Source: Gallionellales bacterium 39-52-133
GTDB lineage: Bacteria > Pseudomonadota > Gammaproteobacteria > Burkholderiales > Gallionellaceae
Length of the DNA stretch: 64,000 bases
Assembly: GCA_002278935.1 (NCBI GenBank)
Contig: NCJL01000008.1
Span: 372,001-436,000, forward strand
Direction: 5' to 3'
The translations under genes were made by a program, and so were the position numbers. Numbering within the stretch: position 1 is the first letter of the stretch; each line of letters opens with the position of its first letter. The notes beneath the pieces are model-generated. The model ran no database searches, was not told where the DNA came from, and worked only from the letters and a program-made list of their open reading frames with translations. This document shows, one piece after another, positions 18,768 to 27,539 of the stretch.

Positions 18768-20948
18768 GTGGACAAACACAAACCCGCGTTGATGTTAAAC
18801 CAGGCCGAGAAATTGCTGCAGCAGGGTCAAAGCCAACAGGCACTGCCTTTGCTCGAACAATATGCTGCCAACCAGCCACAGGACGTTCGTGGATGGCTGC
18901 TGCTGGTAATCGCATTGCACCAGAGCCACAAACTGCAAGAGGCTTTGCACGCACTGGAAAGCGTACTCGCCATCGAGCCGCACCATCTTCAAGCCAGGAA
19001 TATAAAAGCGGTTGTGCTGTGTGATCTGGGCAAACCGCAGGAGGCCATACAGGTTTACCGCGAAGCCTTAACGCTGGCACCCGGTGACGCCGCTTTGCTG
19101 CTGAACATGGCGATTGTGCTGGAGCAAGCCGGCGATTCCACTGCTGCGCTGGAACACTACGACCTGCTGCTCAAGCACCATCCCGAGCACGCTTCAGCCT
19201 TGCTAAACCGCGGTGCCTTGCTGCTCAGTCTGGGCAGTTTACAGGAGGCGCTGCATAACAACCGGCAGCTGGCCACCGCGCATTCAAACTGGGAGCATGC
19301 GCACTTCAATCTTGGCGAAACTCTGCTCGCGCTTGAACAATGGCAGCCAGCCCTTGCTGCTTACACGCGGGCGCTGGCAATACAACCGGCCATGGCCAAG
19401 GCACATTTCGGGCACGGCCTGGCACTTTCCATGTTGCAGCGTTTTGCCGAGGCACAGCAAGCCTTGAACACGGCGCAATCGCTGGACCCCGCCGCCTTTG
19501 AGCAAAACAAGCTGGCCGCTGCCGCGCGCTCGGGCGGTCAATTGCATGAATTCAATCCGCAGGTGATTTACCTGCTCAAGCAGGCACTGCGCCTGAGCCT
19601 CTGCGACTGGAGCCACTGGCAAAAACTTGGCGAGGAAATTGAAGCGCTCACCGCCTCTGCTCAACACAGCGCAACACTGAACGAACGCGCATTGCTTTTC
19701 CACTCCTTTGCCTTGCCCTTGTCTCCGGCTAGCCGCTTTACGCTGGCGCGCAATATTGCGGCACGTATTACTGAACGCGTTAAACCAGCTGTATGCCCAG
19801 CCTTCGAGCAGACCGGGCTGCATCGAGGAAAAATAAAGATAGGCTATGTTTCACCGGACTTCAGAAAGCATCCAACTGCCACGTTGAGCCGGCGCCTGTA
19901 TGCACTGCATGACCGCAGCCGCTATGAAATTTACGGCTACTCCTTGCGGCCGGATGATGGCAGCCCCATCCGCCGCGAGATTGAACAGAGCTGCGATGTA
20001 TTCCGCGAACTGAGCTCACTGGATGATCACGCCTCCGCGGAGATTATCCGCCGCGACGGCATCGATATCCTGATCGACCTGGCCGGCTATACCAGTTTTG
20101 CGCGTGCAGAAATTTTTGCCATGCGACCCGCGCCGTTGCAGCTTTGCTATCTGGGCTTTCCGCACAGCACCGGTGCCGACTTCATCGATTACTTCATCGC
20201 CGACCCGGTTGTCATACCGCCCTCCGCCGAAAAATATTTCAGCGAAAAAATCGCCCACCTGCCCGACAGTTATTTTCTGTTCGACAATCAGCAAGCAATT
20301 GCACCGCTTAAACTCACACGCGGTGATTTGGACCTGCCACCCCATGGCACGGTGTTCTGTTGCCACAATAGCAATTACAAAATCACCCCGGATGTATTTG
20401 ACAGCTGGATGCGAATTTTGCAGCGTGTCCCGGACAGCGTTATCTGGCTCCTGGATAGCAGTGTGCAGGCCCGTGATCATTTGTGCAGGGAAGCGGAATT
20501 GCGCGGCATTGTCAGACAGCGTCTGGTGTTCGCGGATTTTGTGTCCAACGATATTCATCTTGCGCGCTATCGTCTGGCCGATCTGTTTCTGGACACCTTC
20601 CAGTGCAACGCCCACACCACCGCCGCTGAAGCATTGTGGTCAGGCTTGCCTGTGCTGACCTGTGCCGGCAACAGCATGGCTGCGCGTGTCGCCGCCAGCC
20701 TGCTAAGCGCTGTCGGCCTGCACGAATTGATCACCACCAGCCCGCAGCAATATGAAGACAAAGCGGTCTATCTGGCGACCCATGCGGATGAGTTGAAACG
20801 TCTGCGCGCGTTGCTGGAAAGCAACAGGCTCACCACACCGTTATTTGATACCGAACGCCAGGTGAAAAATATTGAGGCTGTCTATCAGCATATCTGGAAC
20901 AGGCACAGAGCAGGCTTGCCGCCAGAGACATTTCACAGTGGAGAATAA
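18768..20948 (+). CDS. TPR protein with GT41 (SPINDLY/OGT-like) glycosyltransferase domain
   Basis: About 726 residues, cytoplasmic (no signal). The N-terminal half is a TPR superhelix (LNQAEKLLQQGQSQQAL onward to about 330). The C-terminal half is an O-GlcNAc-transferase-like GT-B domain: KIGYVSPDFRKHPTAT (about 356-371) with the conserved His, ILIDLAGYTSFAR, MRPAPLQLCYLGFPHSTGADF, CCHNSNYKITPDVFDSWMRI, LFLDTFQCNAHTTAAEALW and SGLPVLTCAGNSMAARVAASLL. All core blocks are kept. The frame is open from 18648 into the previous gene; I choose GTG 18768, with ATG 18792 possible. Such enzymes add sugar to Ser/Thr of proteins. The upstream Ser/Thr-rich FecR-barrel protein is a plausible acceptor. Confidence 0.85.
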   Translation: MDKHKPALMLNQAEKLLQQGQSQQALPLLEQYAANQPQDVRGWLLLVIALHQSHKLQEALHALESVLAIEPHHLQARNIKAVVLCDLGKPQEAIQVYREALTLAPGDAALLLNMAIVLEQAGDSTAALEHYDLLLKHHPEHASALLNRGALLLSLGSLQEALHNNRQLATAHSNWEHAHFNLGETLLALEQWQPALAAYTRALAIQPAMAKAHFGHGLALSMLQRFAEAQQALNTAQSLDPAAFEQNKLAAAARSGGQLHEFNPQVIYLLKQALRLSLCDWSHWQKLGEEIEALTASAQHSATLNERALLFHSFALPLSPASRFTLARNIAARITERVKPAVCPAFEQTGLHRGKIKIGYVSPDFRKHPTATLSRRLYALHDRSRYEIYGYSLRPDDGSPIRREIEQSCDVFRELSSLDDHASAEIIRRDGIDILIDLAGYTSFARAEIFAMRPAPLQLCYLGFPHSTGADFIDYFIADPVVIPPSAEKYFSEKIAHLPDSYFLFDNQQAIAPLKLTRGDLDLPPHGTVFCCHNSNYKITPDVFDSWMRILQRVPDSVIWLLDSSVQARDHLCREAELRGIVRQRLVFADFVSNDIHLARYRLADLFLDTFQCNAHTTAAEALWSGLPVLTCAGNSMAARVAASLLSAVGLHELITTSPQQYEDKAVYLATHADELKRLRALLESNRLTTPLFDTERQVKNIEAVYQHIWNRHRAGLPPETFHSGE

Positions 20949-20974
20949 GTCAGGAACCGCTGCCAGCGAATATA

Positions 20975-21005
20975 AAAATATTCAATAAAATCAAATAGTT
21001 ATATT
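20975..21005 (+). repeat. AT-rich dispersed motif, copy 3
   Basis: Contains TCAATAAAATCAAATAGT; nearly identical to 12816-12845. It lies between the convergent ends of the GT41 gene and the CheY-like gene, so here it is not in a promoter position for either. Confidence 0.5.
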
Positions 21006-21083
21006 AACATCATTTCCCGAAACAATATATCCCGCAGCAAGCTAAGGGGGATCGATTCCAAAGAGATCAGGCTTTCCGAATTG

Positions 21084-21467
21084 CTACTTTTTGCTCTTGA
21101 GGCATATCGCTATCCGGTCGAGAACAGTTGCCGCATTGAGCGGTTTGACCACAAAGCCTGCAGCTCCTTTTTTAACAGCTTCACTGACCCTGTCCATTGT
21201 GGCGTCGGCACTGACCATGATGACCATGGACTCCGGGCTTGCCCTGCGAATTTCATCCAGTGCCTGCAAACCATCCATTTTGGGCATATTGATGTCGAGC
21301 AAAACCAGGTTGGGAGCAAGTTTCTCGCACAGGGTAATGGCATCCTGGCCGTTCGATGCTTCACCCACCACCGAATAGGATTCACTGCGCAAGATGAGTT
21401 TCAACATCTCGCGCATCATGCTGTCGTCATCGACCACCACTACCGATGCCTTTAACGCTTTAACCAT
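21084..21467 (-). CDS. CheY-like single-domain response regulator
   Basis: 127-residue receiver domain without output domain. It has the acidic cluster VVVVDDDSMMRE (8-19), the phosphoacceptor Asp near 58 in LVLLDINMPKMDG, the VSADAT switch Thr/Ser-Ala segment and the conserved Lys in VVKPLNAAT. All phosphorylation residues are present. It follows the glycosyltransferase gene by 18 bases and shares a leftward unit with orn. No histidine kinase or chemotaxis genes are adjacent, so the partner is unknown. Confidence 0.92.
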   Translation of the reverse strand: MVKALKASVVVVDDDSMMREMLKLILRSESYSVVGEASNGQDAITLCEKLAPNLVLLDINMPKMDGLQALDEIRRASPESMVIMVSADATMDRVSEAVKKGAAGFVVKPLNAATVLDRIAICLKSKK

Positions 21468-21485
21468 GGCTACCCTATCCCCTCA

Positions 21486-22565
21486 TTAGAAGTGACTCGC
21501 CAGAATCTCTGCCGCCTCTAACGCTCCGGTCGCACCGGGCCTTGCAAACTGGGGCAACCCCCACAGCTGCTCCAGCGAATCGCCCAATTCTCCCAGCAGC
21601 AATGCTTCACGGCTGACTTCAAGGCATGCAACATTCTGCCGCAACCATTCCACCAGATAATACTCCTCGGGCCAGTTGCGCCGCGTCAGATACAAAACCG
21701 GCACACCGTTGCATGCAGCCTCGGTGAACATGCCGTAGCCGGGCTTGGTAATCACGGCATCGCACGAGGCCAGCACATCGGTAAAGTTCAGATTCAGGGA
21801 TTCAAAAGAAGTTGTGTCCTCACGTCTGATATCCCACGCTTGCGGCACGATCCAGCGTATGCCGGGCAGCTGTGGCCAGTTTTGCAGCGGCAGCTGAAAC
21901 TCCATGCCGCCCATTGCCACCAGCACCAGCTTTTCTCCCTCGCTCTGGTTCGAGTTTGCGGCGATATGACAACGCCTCTGCCGTCCGAGTCGGGCAATCG
22001 GCTGTATGTTGCGCGTATTGCTCAAAGCCGGCATCTCCATCGCGGGTTGCACCTTGAGGAAGCATGCGGCGCTTTGATACGCCTCAAGCATTTGCCCGTG
22101 TATCGTCTGGCTGGCGGCATCTTCCGCGCAATAGTGCTGGTAGATATCCGCCCAGTTCAGACAGCACATTGCCAGCGCGCGCACCCCGGCAACATGCGCT
22201 GCGGCCAGCGACAGATAAGGCACATTGGCCAGCAGCAGATCGGGTTTGAGTTCGCGCATCAGCCGCGCTTCACGCTCGACTTTCTGCGTCCATTCTGCAT
22301 GAAATTCCCGATAGGCATGCGCACTTTCAGCGATCTGCACATCCACTGCATTGGCCATTTTCATGCCGAAATCGAAGGCGACAGGGATATGCTCAAATTC
22401 GCACTGGAAACGCGATTTCAGGAAGGCGTGCGGCGATGTGGTGCGCACGGTCACGCGCAGATCCGGCATTAGCTGCACCAGCTCATTAACCACTGCCGAG
22501 GTCTGGCTGACATGGCCGTAGCCGTGCGAAGAAATATCGACAAGAAGGTGGGGGTGAGACGCCAC
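21486..22565 (-). CDS. MurG/UGT-like glycosyltransferase family protein
   Basis: 359-residue GT-B type protein. The N-terminus LLVDISSHGYGHVSQTS has the glycine/histidine loop typical of UDP-sugar glycosyltransferases that start with a GHGHV-like motif. The C-terminal half holds VLVAMGGMEFQLPLQNW and the donor-site block VLASCDAVITKPGYGMFTEAACNGVPVLYL, close to MurG and UGT signatures. No signal or transmembrane segment. Donor and acceptor are unknown. It lies between orn (12 bases upstream) and the cheY-like gene (18 bases downstream). Confidence 0.75.
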   Translation of the reverse strand: MASHPHLLVDISSHGYGHVSQTSAVVNELVQLMPDLRVTVRTTSPHAFLKSRFQCEFEHIPVAFDFGMKMANAVDVQIAESAHAYREFHAEWTQKVEREARLMRELKPDLLLANVPYLSLAAAHVAGVRALAMCCLNWADIYQHYCAEDAASQTIHGQMLEAYQSAACFLKVQPAMEMPALSNTRNIQPIARLGRQRRCHIAANSNQSEGEKLVLVAMGGMEFQLPLQNWPQLPGIRWIVPQAWDIRREDTTSFESLNLNFTDVLASCDAVITKPGYGMFTEAACNGVPVLYLTRRNWPEEYYLVEWLRQNVACLEVSREALLLGELGDSLEQLWGLPQFARPGATGALEAAEILASHF

Positions 22566-22577
22566 GGGTATGACTGC

Positions 22578-23123
22578 TTAAAGTTTAATGAAGTGCTCGC
22601 GGTAGTGTTTCATTTCTTCGATGGACTCGTGAATATCGGCCAGTGCTTCGTGCTTGCCGTGTTTCTTCACGCCCTTGGCCATTTCCGGCTTCCAGCGTTT
22701 GGCCAGCTCTTTCAGTGTGCTCACATCGAGATTGCGATAGTGGAAATACGCTTCCAGTTTGGGCATCCAGCGCGCCATAAAACGCCTGTCCTGGCAGATC
22801 GAATTGCCGCACATCGGCGAGGTGCGTATCGGCACATATTCCCTGAGAAAATCCAGCATCTGCGCTTCAGCCTGCGCATCATCCAGCAGCGATGCTTTCA
22901 CCTTTTCGATCAAACCCGACTTGGCATGAGTGGATTTATTCCACGCATCCATGCCGTCCAGCACGCTGTCCGGCTGATGCACCACCAGCACCGGCGCTTC
23001 GGCAACCGTGTTGAGGTCGTTATCGGTAATGACAAAAGCCACTTCAATGATGCGGTCTGTTTCCGGTACCAGCCCGGTCATTTCCATATCAACCCAGATC
23101 AGGTAATTCTGATTTTGTGCCAT
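22578..23123 (-). CDS. orn: Oligoribonuclease Orn
   Basis: 181-residue DEDDh 3'-5' exoribonuclease that degrades two- to few-base RNAs, including pGpG from cyclic-di-GMP breakdown. Motifs: [18 protein letters not shown] (10-27, Asp and Glu of Exo I), [29 protein letters not shown] with the Exo II Asp, and [15 protein letters not shown] with the His and Asp of Exo III. Full length. It leads a leftward unit with the glycosyltransferase and cheY-like genes. Its link to the two GGDEF proteins in this window is functional, not positional. Confidence 0.96.
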   Translation of the reverse strand: MAQNQNYLIWVDMEMTGLVPETDRIIEVAFVITDNDLNTVAEAPVLVVHQPDSVLDGMDAWNKSTHAKSGLIEKVKASLLDDAQAEAQMLDFLREYVPIRTSPMCGNSICQDRRFMARWMPKLEAYFHYRNLDVSTLKELAKRWKPEMAKGVKKHGKHEALADIHESIEEMKHYREHFIKL

Positions 23124-23228
23124 AATTCGCCGTGCTTTCTCTGAAACATTGAAGGAAACTATTAAGACCGTATTGTGTCACATCGATCTCCAGCCGTGCT
23201 ATCCCTTAATCCTGAAAAATTTATATAA

Positions 23229-24473
23229 ATGACCGCTACGATATTTACCACCGTGTTTGTTACCGCCCTGTTGCTCAGCACTGTTATCAAGCTGTGGCTG
23301 GCGCGGCGCCAGCTGCGCCATGTGCTGGCGCACCGCGCCAGCGTGCCGGACGCTTTCAGCGCGCAAGTGGATTTGGCCGCGCATCAGAAAGCGGCGGACT
23401 ATACACGCGCAAAAACACAGCTGGGCATGTTAACGGCAATTTTCGAAGTCGTACTGCTGCTGGCTTTTACGCTGGGCGGCGGCCTGCAACTGCTTGCCGA
23501 CTGGTCACTGGTCACGTTCAGCAATCCACTCGCACAGGGCATGGCCATGATCGTATCCGCGATGGTGATTTCCTCGGTACTGGAAATACCTTTCAGTCTT
23601 TATAGCACGTTTGTAATCGAGGCCCGTTTCGGCTTCAACAAGATGACGTTCAGGCTTTACCTGCTCGATGCGATAAAAGGTATTGTGCTCGGCAGCATAC
23701 TGGGCTTGCCGCTGCTGCTGGGCATATTGTGGCTGATGGAACGCATGGGCGACAACTGGTGGCTGTACGTGTGGGCGGTGTGGGTCAGCTTCAGCCTGCT
23801 GCTGCTGTTTATCTACCCGTCGTTCATCGCGCCGCTATTCAACAAATTCAAGCCGCTGGAAGATGCCTCGCTCAAGGCGCGCATCGAGGCGCTGCTGCAG
23901 CGCTGCGGCTTTACCGCGCAGGGACTGTTTGTGATGGACGGCTCCAAACGCAGCACCCACGGTAATGCCTATTTCACCGGCTTTGGCAAAACCAAGCGCA
24001 TTGTGTTTTTTGACACGCTGATCGAACGCCTTAGCGCCAATGAAATCGACGCGGTGCTGGCGCACGAACTGGGCCACTTCAAGCGTCGCCATGTGCTGAA
24101 GCGCATCGCGCTGACTTTTGCGGTCAGCCTGGGCTTTCTGTGGCTGCTGGCACAACTGATGCAGGCAGACTGGTTTTATGCGGGTCTGGGCGTGAGCACG
24201 CACTCGACCGCAATGGCGCTGCTGCTGTTCTTTATGGTGCTGCCGGTCTTTACCTTTTTATTGCAGCCGCTGGGCTCGGCCTATTCGCGCAAGCATGAAT
24301 TCGAAGCCGACGCTTATGCCGCGCAGCAGACAGCCGCCGGCGACCTCGTCACCGCGCTGGTCAAGCTGTACCAGGACAATGCATCGACATTGACACCCGA
24401 TCCGCTGTATTCTGCGTTTTACAGCTCGCATCCGCCTGCCACGATACGCATCTCGCGTCTTCAAACTCTGTAA
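23229..24473 (+). CDS. M48 family (Ste24-type) membrane metallopeptidase
   Basis: 414-residue zinc protease of the CAAX-prenyl-protease-1 type. The N-terminal half has about four to five hydrophobic helices. The Ste24 segment RFGFNKMTFRLYLLDAIKG is present, then the zinc motif HELGHFKRRH near 278-287, and downstream SRKHEFEADAYAAQ supplying the third ligand Glu. LDGLF-like strand GLFVMDGSKRSTHGNAYFTGFG is recognisable around 235-257. In bacteria these act in membrane protein quality control. It begins a rightward run with the small cytochrome, phhB and rsgA, all tightly spaced. Confidence 0.92.
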   Translation: MTATIFTTVFVTALLLSTVIKLWLARRQLRHVLAHRASVPDAFSAQVDLAAHQKAADYTRAKTQLGMLTAIFEVVLLLAFTLGGGLQLLADWSLVTFSNPLAQGMAMIVSAMVISSVLEIPFSLYSTFVIEARFGFNKMTFRLYLLDAIKGIVLGSILGLPLLLGILWLMERMGDNWWLYVWAVWVSFSLLLLFIYPSFIAPLFNKFKPLEDASLKARIEALLQRCGFTAQGLFVMDGSKRSTHGNAYFTGFGKTKRIVFFDTLIERLSANEIDAVLAHELGHFKRRHVLKRIALTFAVSLGFLWLLAQLMQADWFYAGLGVSTHSTAMALLLFFMVLPVFTFLLQPLGSAYSRKHEFEADAYAAQQTAAGDLVTALVKLYQDNASTLTPDPLYSAFYSSHPPATIRISRLQTL

Positions 24474-24485
24474 GGAGGAAACATC

Positions 24486-24800
24486 ATGAACCCCAAATTA
24501 ATTGCCACACTGATATTGCTGACTCTTGCCGCAACCGCGCAGGCAGCCCCGTTTGCCAACGGGGATGTTGCAGCGGGGGAAAAATCCTTCCTGAAGCACG
24601 ATTGCACAAGCTGCCATATACGCATAATGGGCGGTGATGGCAGCGCGATATATACCCGCGAAAATCGCAAGGTGAAAACACCCGCTTCACTGGCCACCCA
24701 GATCCAGGACTGCTCAACCAATCTCGGACTCATGCTGTTTGAAGATGAAGAAGAAAACCTGGCTGCCTACCTGAACAAAAAGTATTACAAATTCAAATGA
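24486..24800 (+). CDS. Small periplasmic c-type cytochrome-like protein
   Basis: 104 residues. A signal peptide (about 1-20, ending AQAAP) precedes a single heme-binding motif CTSCH near 39-43. KKYYKFK ends the protein. The distal Met ligand is uncertain: a Met lies soon after the heme site and another in LGLMLFEDEE. AAGEKSFLKHDC before the heme site is typical of class I cytochromes c. AAGGAGG precedes the ATG. The stop overlaps the phhB start by four bases (ATGA), so the two are translationally coupled, although the functional link is unclear. Confidence 0.82.
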   Translation: MNPKLIATLILLTLAATAQAAPFANGDVAAGEKSFLKHDCTSCHIRIMGGDGSAIYTRENRKVKTPASLATQIQDCSTNLGLMLFEDEEENLAAYLNKKYYKFK

Positions 24801-25147
24801 GCACGCCGGCCAACAACAGCGGCAAACTGGCGCAACAGCCGTGCATAGCCTGCACGGCCGCCACGCCGCCCTTAACCCAGGCGCGCATCAGCACCCTGCT
24901 GGCGCAGCTGGATGGCTGGGTGCAGCAGGATCACCTCATCGGCAAGACTTTCAGCTTCAGCAACTATTACCAGACCATGTCCTTTGTTAACGCAACCGCC
25001 TGGATCTCCAACCAGACAGACCATCATCCCGAGCTCACCGTCGGCTACAACAAGTGCCATGTGGAATACACCACCCACGCCATTAACGGCCTCTCCGAAA
25101 ACGACTTTATCTGCGCAGCCAGGGTTGACGCATTGCTGACCGCTTGA
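24797..25147 (+). CDS. phhB: Pterin-4a-carbinolamine dehydratase
   Basis: 116-residue enzyme that dehydrates 4a-hydroxytetrahydrobiopterin; in bacteria it recycles the cofactor of phenylalanine hydroxylase or assists other pterin enzymes. Signature: FSNYYQTMSFVNATAWISN then the active-site TDHHPELTVGYNKCHVEYTTH with the catalytic His pair and the third His. The N-terminal 30 residues contain CIACTAA and are longer than in many homologues. Start ATGA overlaps the cytochrome stop; the stop overlaps the TTG start of rsgA. Confidence 0.93.
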   Translation: MSTPANNSGKLAQQPCIACTAATPPLTQARISTLLAQLDGWVQQDHLIGKTFSFSNYYQTMSFVNATAWISNQTDHHPELTVGYNKCHVEYTTHAINGLSENDFICAARVDALLTA

Positions 25148-26049
25148 ATACCGCTAGCCCGCACCACTATCCGTCAAAAAGCACCGCACGCGGCCAGATC
25201 ATCGCCGCGTTTGGCCGCCAGTATCTGGCCGAGCTGGCGGGCGGGGAAATCATCACCTGTCTGACACGCGGCAAAAAGAGCGAAGTGGCCTGCGGCGATT
25301 TTGTCGAGATCCAGCCCACTGCGGAAGCACAGGGCGTAATCGAAGCAATTCAGCCGCGCGCGTCGCTGCTGTACCGCTCCGATGCCTACCGCCAGAAAAT
25401 CATCGCCGCCAATGTCAGCCAGATCGTCATCGTGGTTGCCGCCGAGCCTCCCTTTAGCGACGAGCTGCTGGCACGCTGCCTGGTCGCCGCCTATGACCAG
25501 AAACTGGAAGTGCTGATCGTGCTGAACAAATGCGACATCGCCGACAAGGCCGCCGCCGCGCGCGTGCAACTCGCCCCTTATTACCAGATTGGCTACCGCG
25601 TGCTGGAACTTTCCGCCACGCGGGACTCGTCGCCGCTGCTGCCTTACCTGCAGGGCCACACCAGCGTGCTGGTGGGGCAATCCGGCATGGGCAAATCCAC
25701 GCTGATCAACGGCCTGCTGCCGGACGCGCGTGCCGCCACGCGCGAGATTTCTACCGTGCTTAATTCAGGCAAGCACACCACTACCCACGCGCGCCTGTAT
25801 CACCTGAATCCGGAAAGCCACCTGATCGATTGTCCCGGCGTGCAAATGTTTGGCCTGCATCACCTCAGCTTCGGCGAAATCGAACAGGGTTTTATCGAAT
25901 TCGCCCCCTATCTGGGCAAATGCCGTTTCCACGATTGCCACCATACCCACGAGCCCAATTGCGCGCTGCAAAATGCAGTAGCGGACGGGAAAATCAATGC
26001 GCGCAGATTCCAGCTGTTTCTGGATATCAGCCGGCCTGGCAGCACCTAA
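25144..26049 (+). CDS. rsgA: Ribosome small subunit-dependent GTPase RsgA
   Basis: 301-residue circularly permuted GTPase for late 30S maturation. The N-terminal OB domain is followed by G4 VLNKCDIADK (near 122-131), G1 GQSGMGKSTLINGLL (near 178-192) and G3 DCPGVQMFG. A zinc-binding C-terminal module CRFHDCHHTHEPNC (near 260-273) follows. The start is TTG 25144, overlapping the phhB stop; no better ATG is available upstream without large overlap. Last gene of the M48-cytochrome-phhB-rsgA run, with a terminator about 200 bases on. Confidence 0.94.
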   Translation: MNTASPHHYPSKSTARGQIIAAFGRQYLAELAGGEIITCLTRGKKSEVACGDFVEIQPTAEAQGVIEAIQPRASLLYRSDAYRQKIIAANVSQIVIVVAAEPPFSDELLARCLVAAYDQKLEVLIVLNKCDIADKAAAARVQLAPYYQIGYRVLELSATRDSSPLLPYLQGHTSVLVGQSGMGKSTLINGLLPDARAATREISTVLNSGKHTTTHARLYHLNPESHLIDCPGVQMFGLHHLSFGEIEQGFIEFAPYLGKCRFHDCHHTHEPNCALQNAVADGKINARRFQLFLDISRPGST

Positions 26050-26242
26050 GACCTCCTGATCATACGGCTTGTGCAGCACCATACAGGGCGTATCAGCAGA
26101 CAGGCATATTATAAAATATTTATTATAATCAATATTTTATACAAATATCGCATCTTGAAAGTGTTGCCCTCCTCCGCCAAACAGGGGTTGCGCCTGCCGA
26201 ACATTTTTCGCGCCTCATTGACATGCACTTTGGAATACTCAA

Positions 26243-26282
26243 AACAAAAAGCACCGTGAGAATCTCACGGTGCTTTTTGTTT
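26243..26282. terminator. Long bidirectional terminator hairpin
   Basis: AAAAAGCACCGTGAG (26246-26260) pairs perfectly with CTCACGGTGCTTTTT (26264-26278) around AAT, and the flanking CAAA/TTTG extends the stem. It lies between convergent rsgA and the nrfD remnant. The region from 26050 to 26242 holds no gene; it is AT-rich around 26105-26150. Confidence 0.93.
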
Positions 26283-26343
26283 GATACTCAAGTGCTCTTC
26301 AGAACAGGCTGCTTAAAACCATACGCCCGATAGCCGAACTTTC

Positions 26344-27539
26344 TTAGTGCTGTTCCACAACGTTGGTATGCGTCGTTTTCAGATAATGCGCCTGCTTTGC
26401 CTGTAGCGCGCGCGCATGGGCCGCATGCGCTTTTTTATCATCCCATGGCGGCAGGAACTGCGTTGCGAAATACAGCGTAATAAACGGGCAGGAGAACAGT
26501 ATGATCACCGTCAGCAGACTTTCACGGCCCCAGAAAGTCGGGTAATAAGTCAGCAGGCCCTTCATGGTCTTGGACAATTCCTGACCGCCGATCACCACGT
26601 TCCAGCGCATTGCCAGCACCGCCACCATCAGCGCAAAGGCGCAGACGAAGAGCCAGATAACCAGTTTCCTGCCCTCAGTCTTCAACACCATCATCGCGGA
26701 CAAAATCACCAGCGCAACGACAGACAAGCCCCACTGTATCGACATGCCGATCCAGATAGGGCCGGCAATCAGGGCCATCACCGCATCGACACCTTCGCGC
26801 GCCTTGTAGACAATTTCCAGCAACTCCAGGCCTTCAATCACCAGCACGACACACAGGGATGCCCACAACACCTGCTTCAGGCCGACCATCGCATTGTTAT
26901 CCGGCGTCACCTTGCGGTATATGCTGGTGATCACATACAGCACAATCAGCAAGCCAACACCCGACACCACCGCCGACAACAGGAAAATAATCGGCATCAG
27001 GTCGGAAGACCACCACTCGCGTGTTTTAAGCGAGCCGAACACAAAGCCGACATAGCCGTGCAAGCCGCACGCACCTGGAATGCCGATCATCGCCAGGATA
27101 CGTGCGATCTTGTGATCTAGCGCCAGCGCTGCGGGTGACACATCGTCAGAACCCAGCGTCATCACCTTGTAGACCTTGGCCATGAAACCGTGTTTGGTTT
27201 TTGACATTGCGACCATGTCTTCCCTGAAAGCAAACCACACCTCCAATAGCAGCAGACAGACATAAAATCCCGCCACATAGCCGAAGGCTGCCATCGCCGA
27301 AGTCCAGTGCGGCGTTAATACCGCATTAAGCGCACGGGTTGGCTGGCCGCGAACCTGGATACCGCCTTGAAACGCTCCATGCCAAACACATGGTGCAAAC
27401 TGGAAACCACAAAGGCACCCGCCACCAAACCGGTGATGTAAGGGTAAATAACAATCAGCTCGCTCCACGGCAATTCAGTTTCATTGGGATAAACATAGCC
27501 GACATAGGGTGAGGCACGTTCAAATACTGATTCCATCAT
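26344..27539 (-). pseudogene. NrfD/PsrC-like quinol-oxidising membrane subunit, frame-disrupted
   Basis: The leftward gene starts at ATG 27539 (MMESVFERASPYVGYVYP) and its first helix reads IVIYPYITGLVAGAFVVSSL. The frame runs to MERFKAVSRFA near 27348 and then hits a stop at 27315. The rest of the protein (GQPTRALNAVLTPHWTSAM onward, about 334 residues, seven or more helices, ending near 26344) is in another frame. Compared with the family, about 20 residues covering the second helix are missing at the join, so a deletion not divisible by three is likelier than one slipped base. In the intact form it would pass electrons between the quinone pool and the adjacent ferredoxin. Real mutation or assembly error cannot be told apart here. 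Confidence 0.75.

Noticed and set aside
27315..27539. Short separate gene upstream of the NrfD remainder
   Set aside because: Its residues are the N-terminus of NrfD; the two frames together give one protein with a gap, so I treat it as one broken gene.
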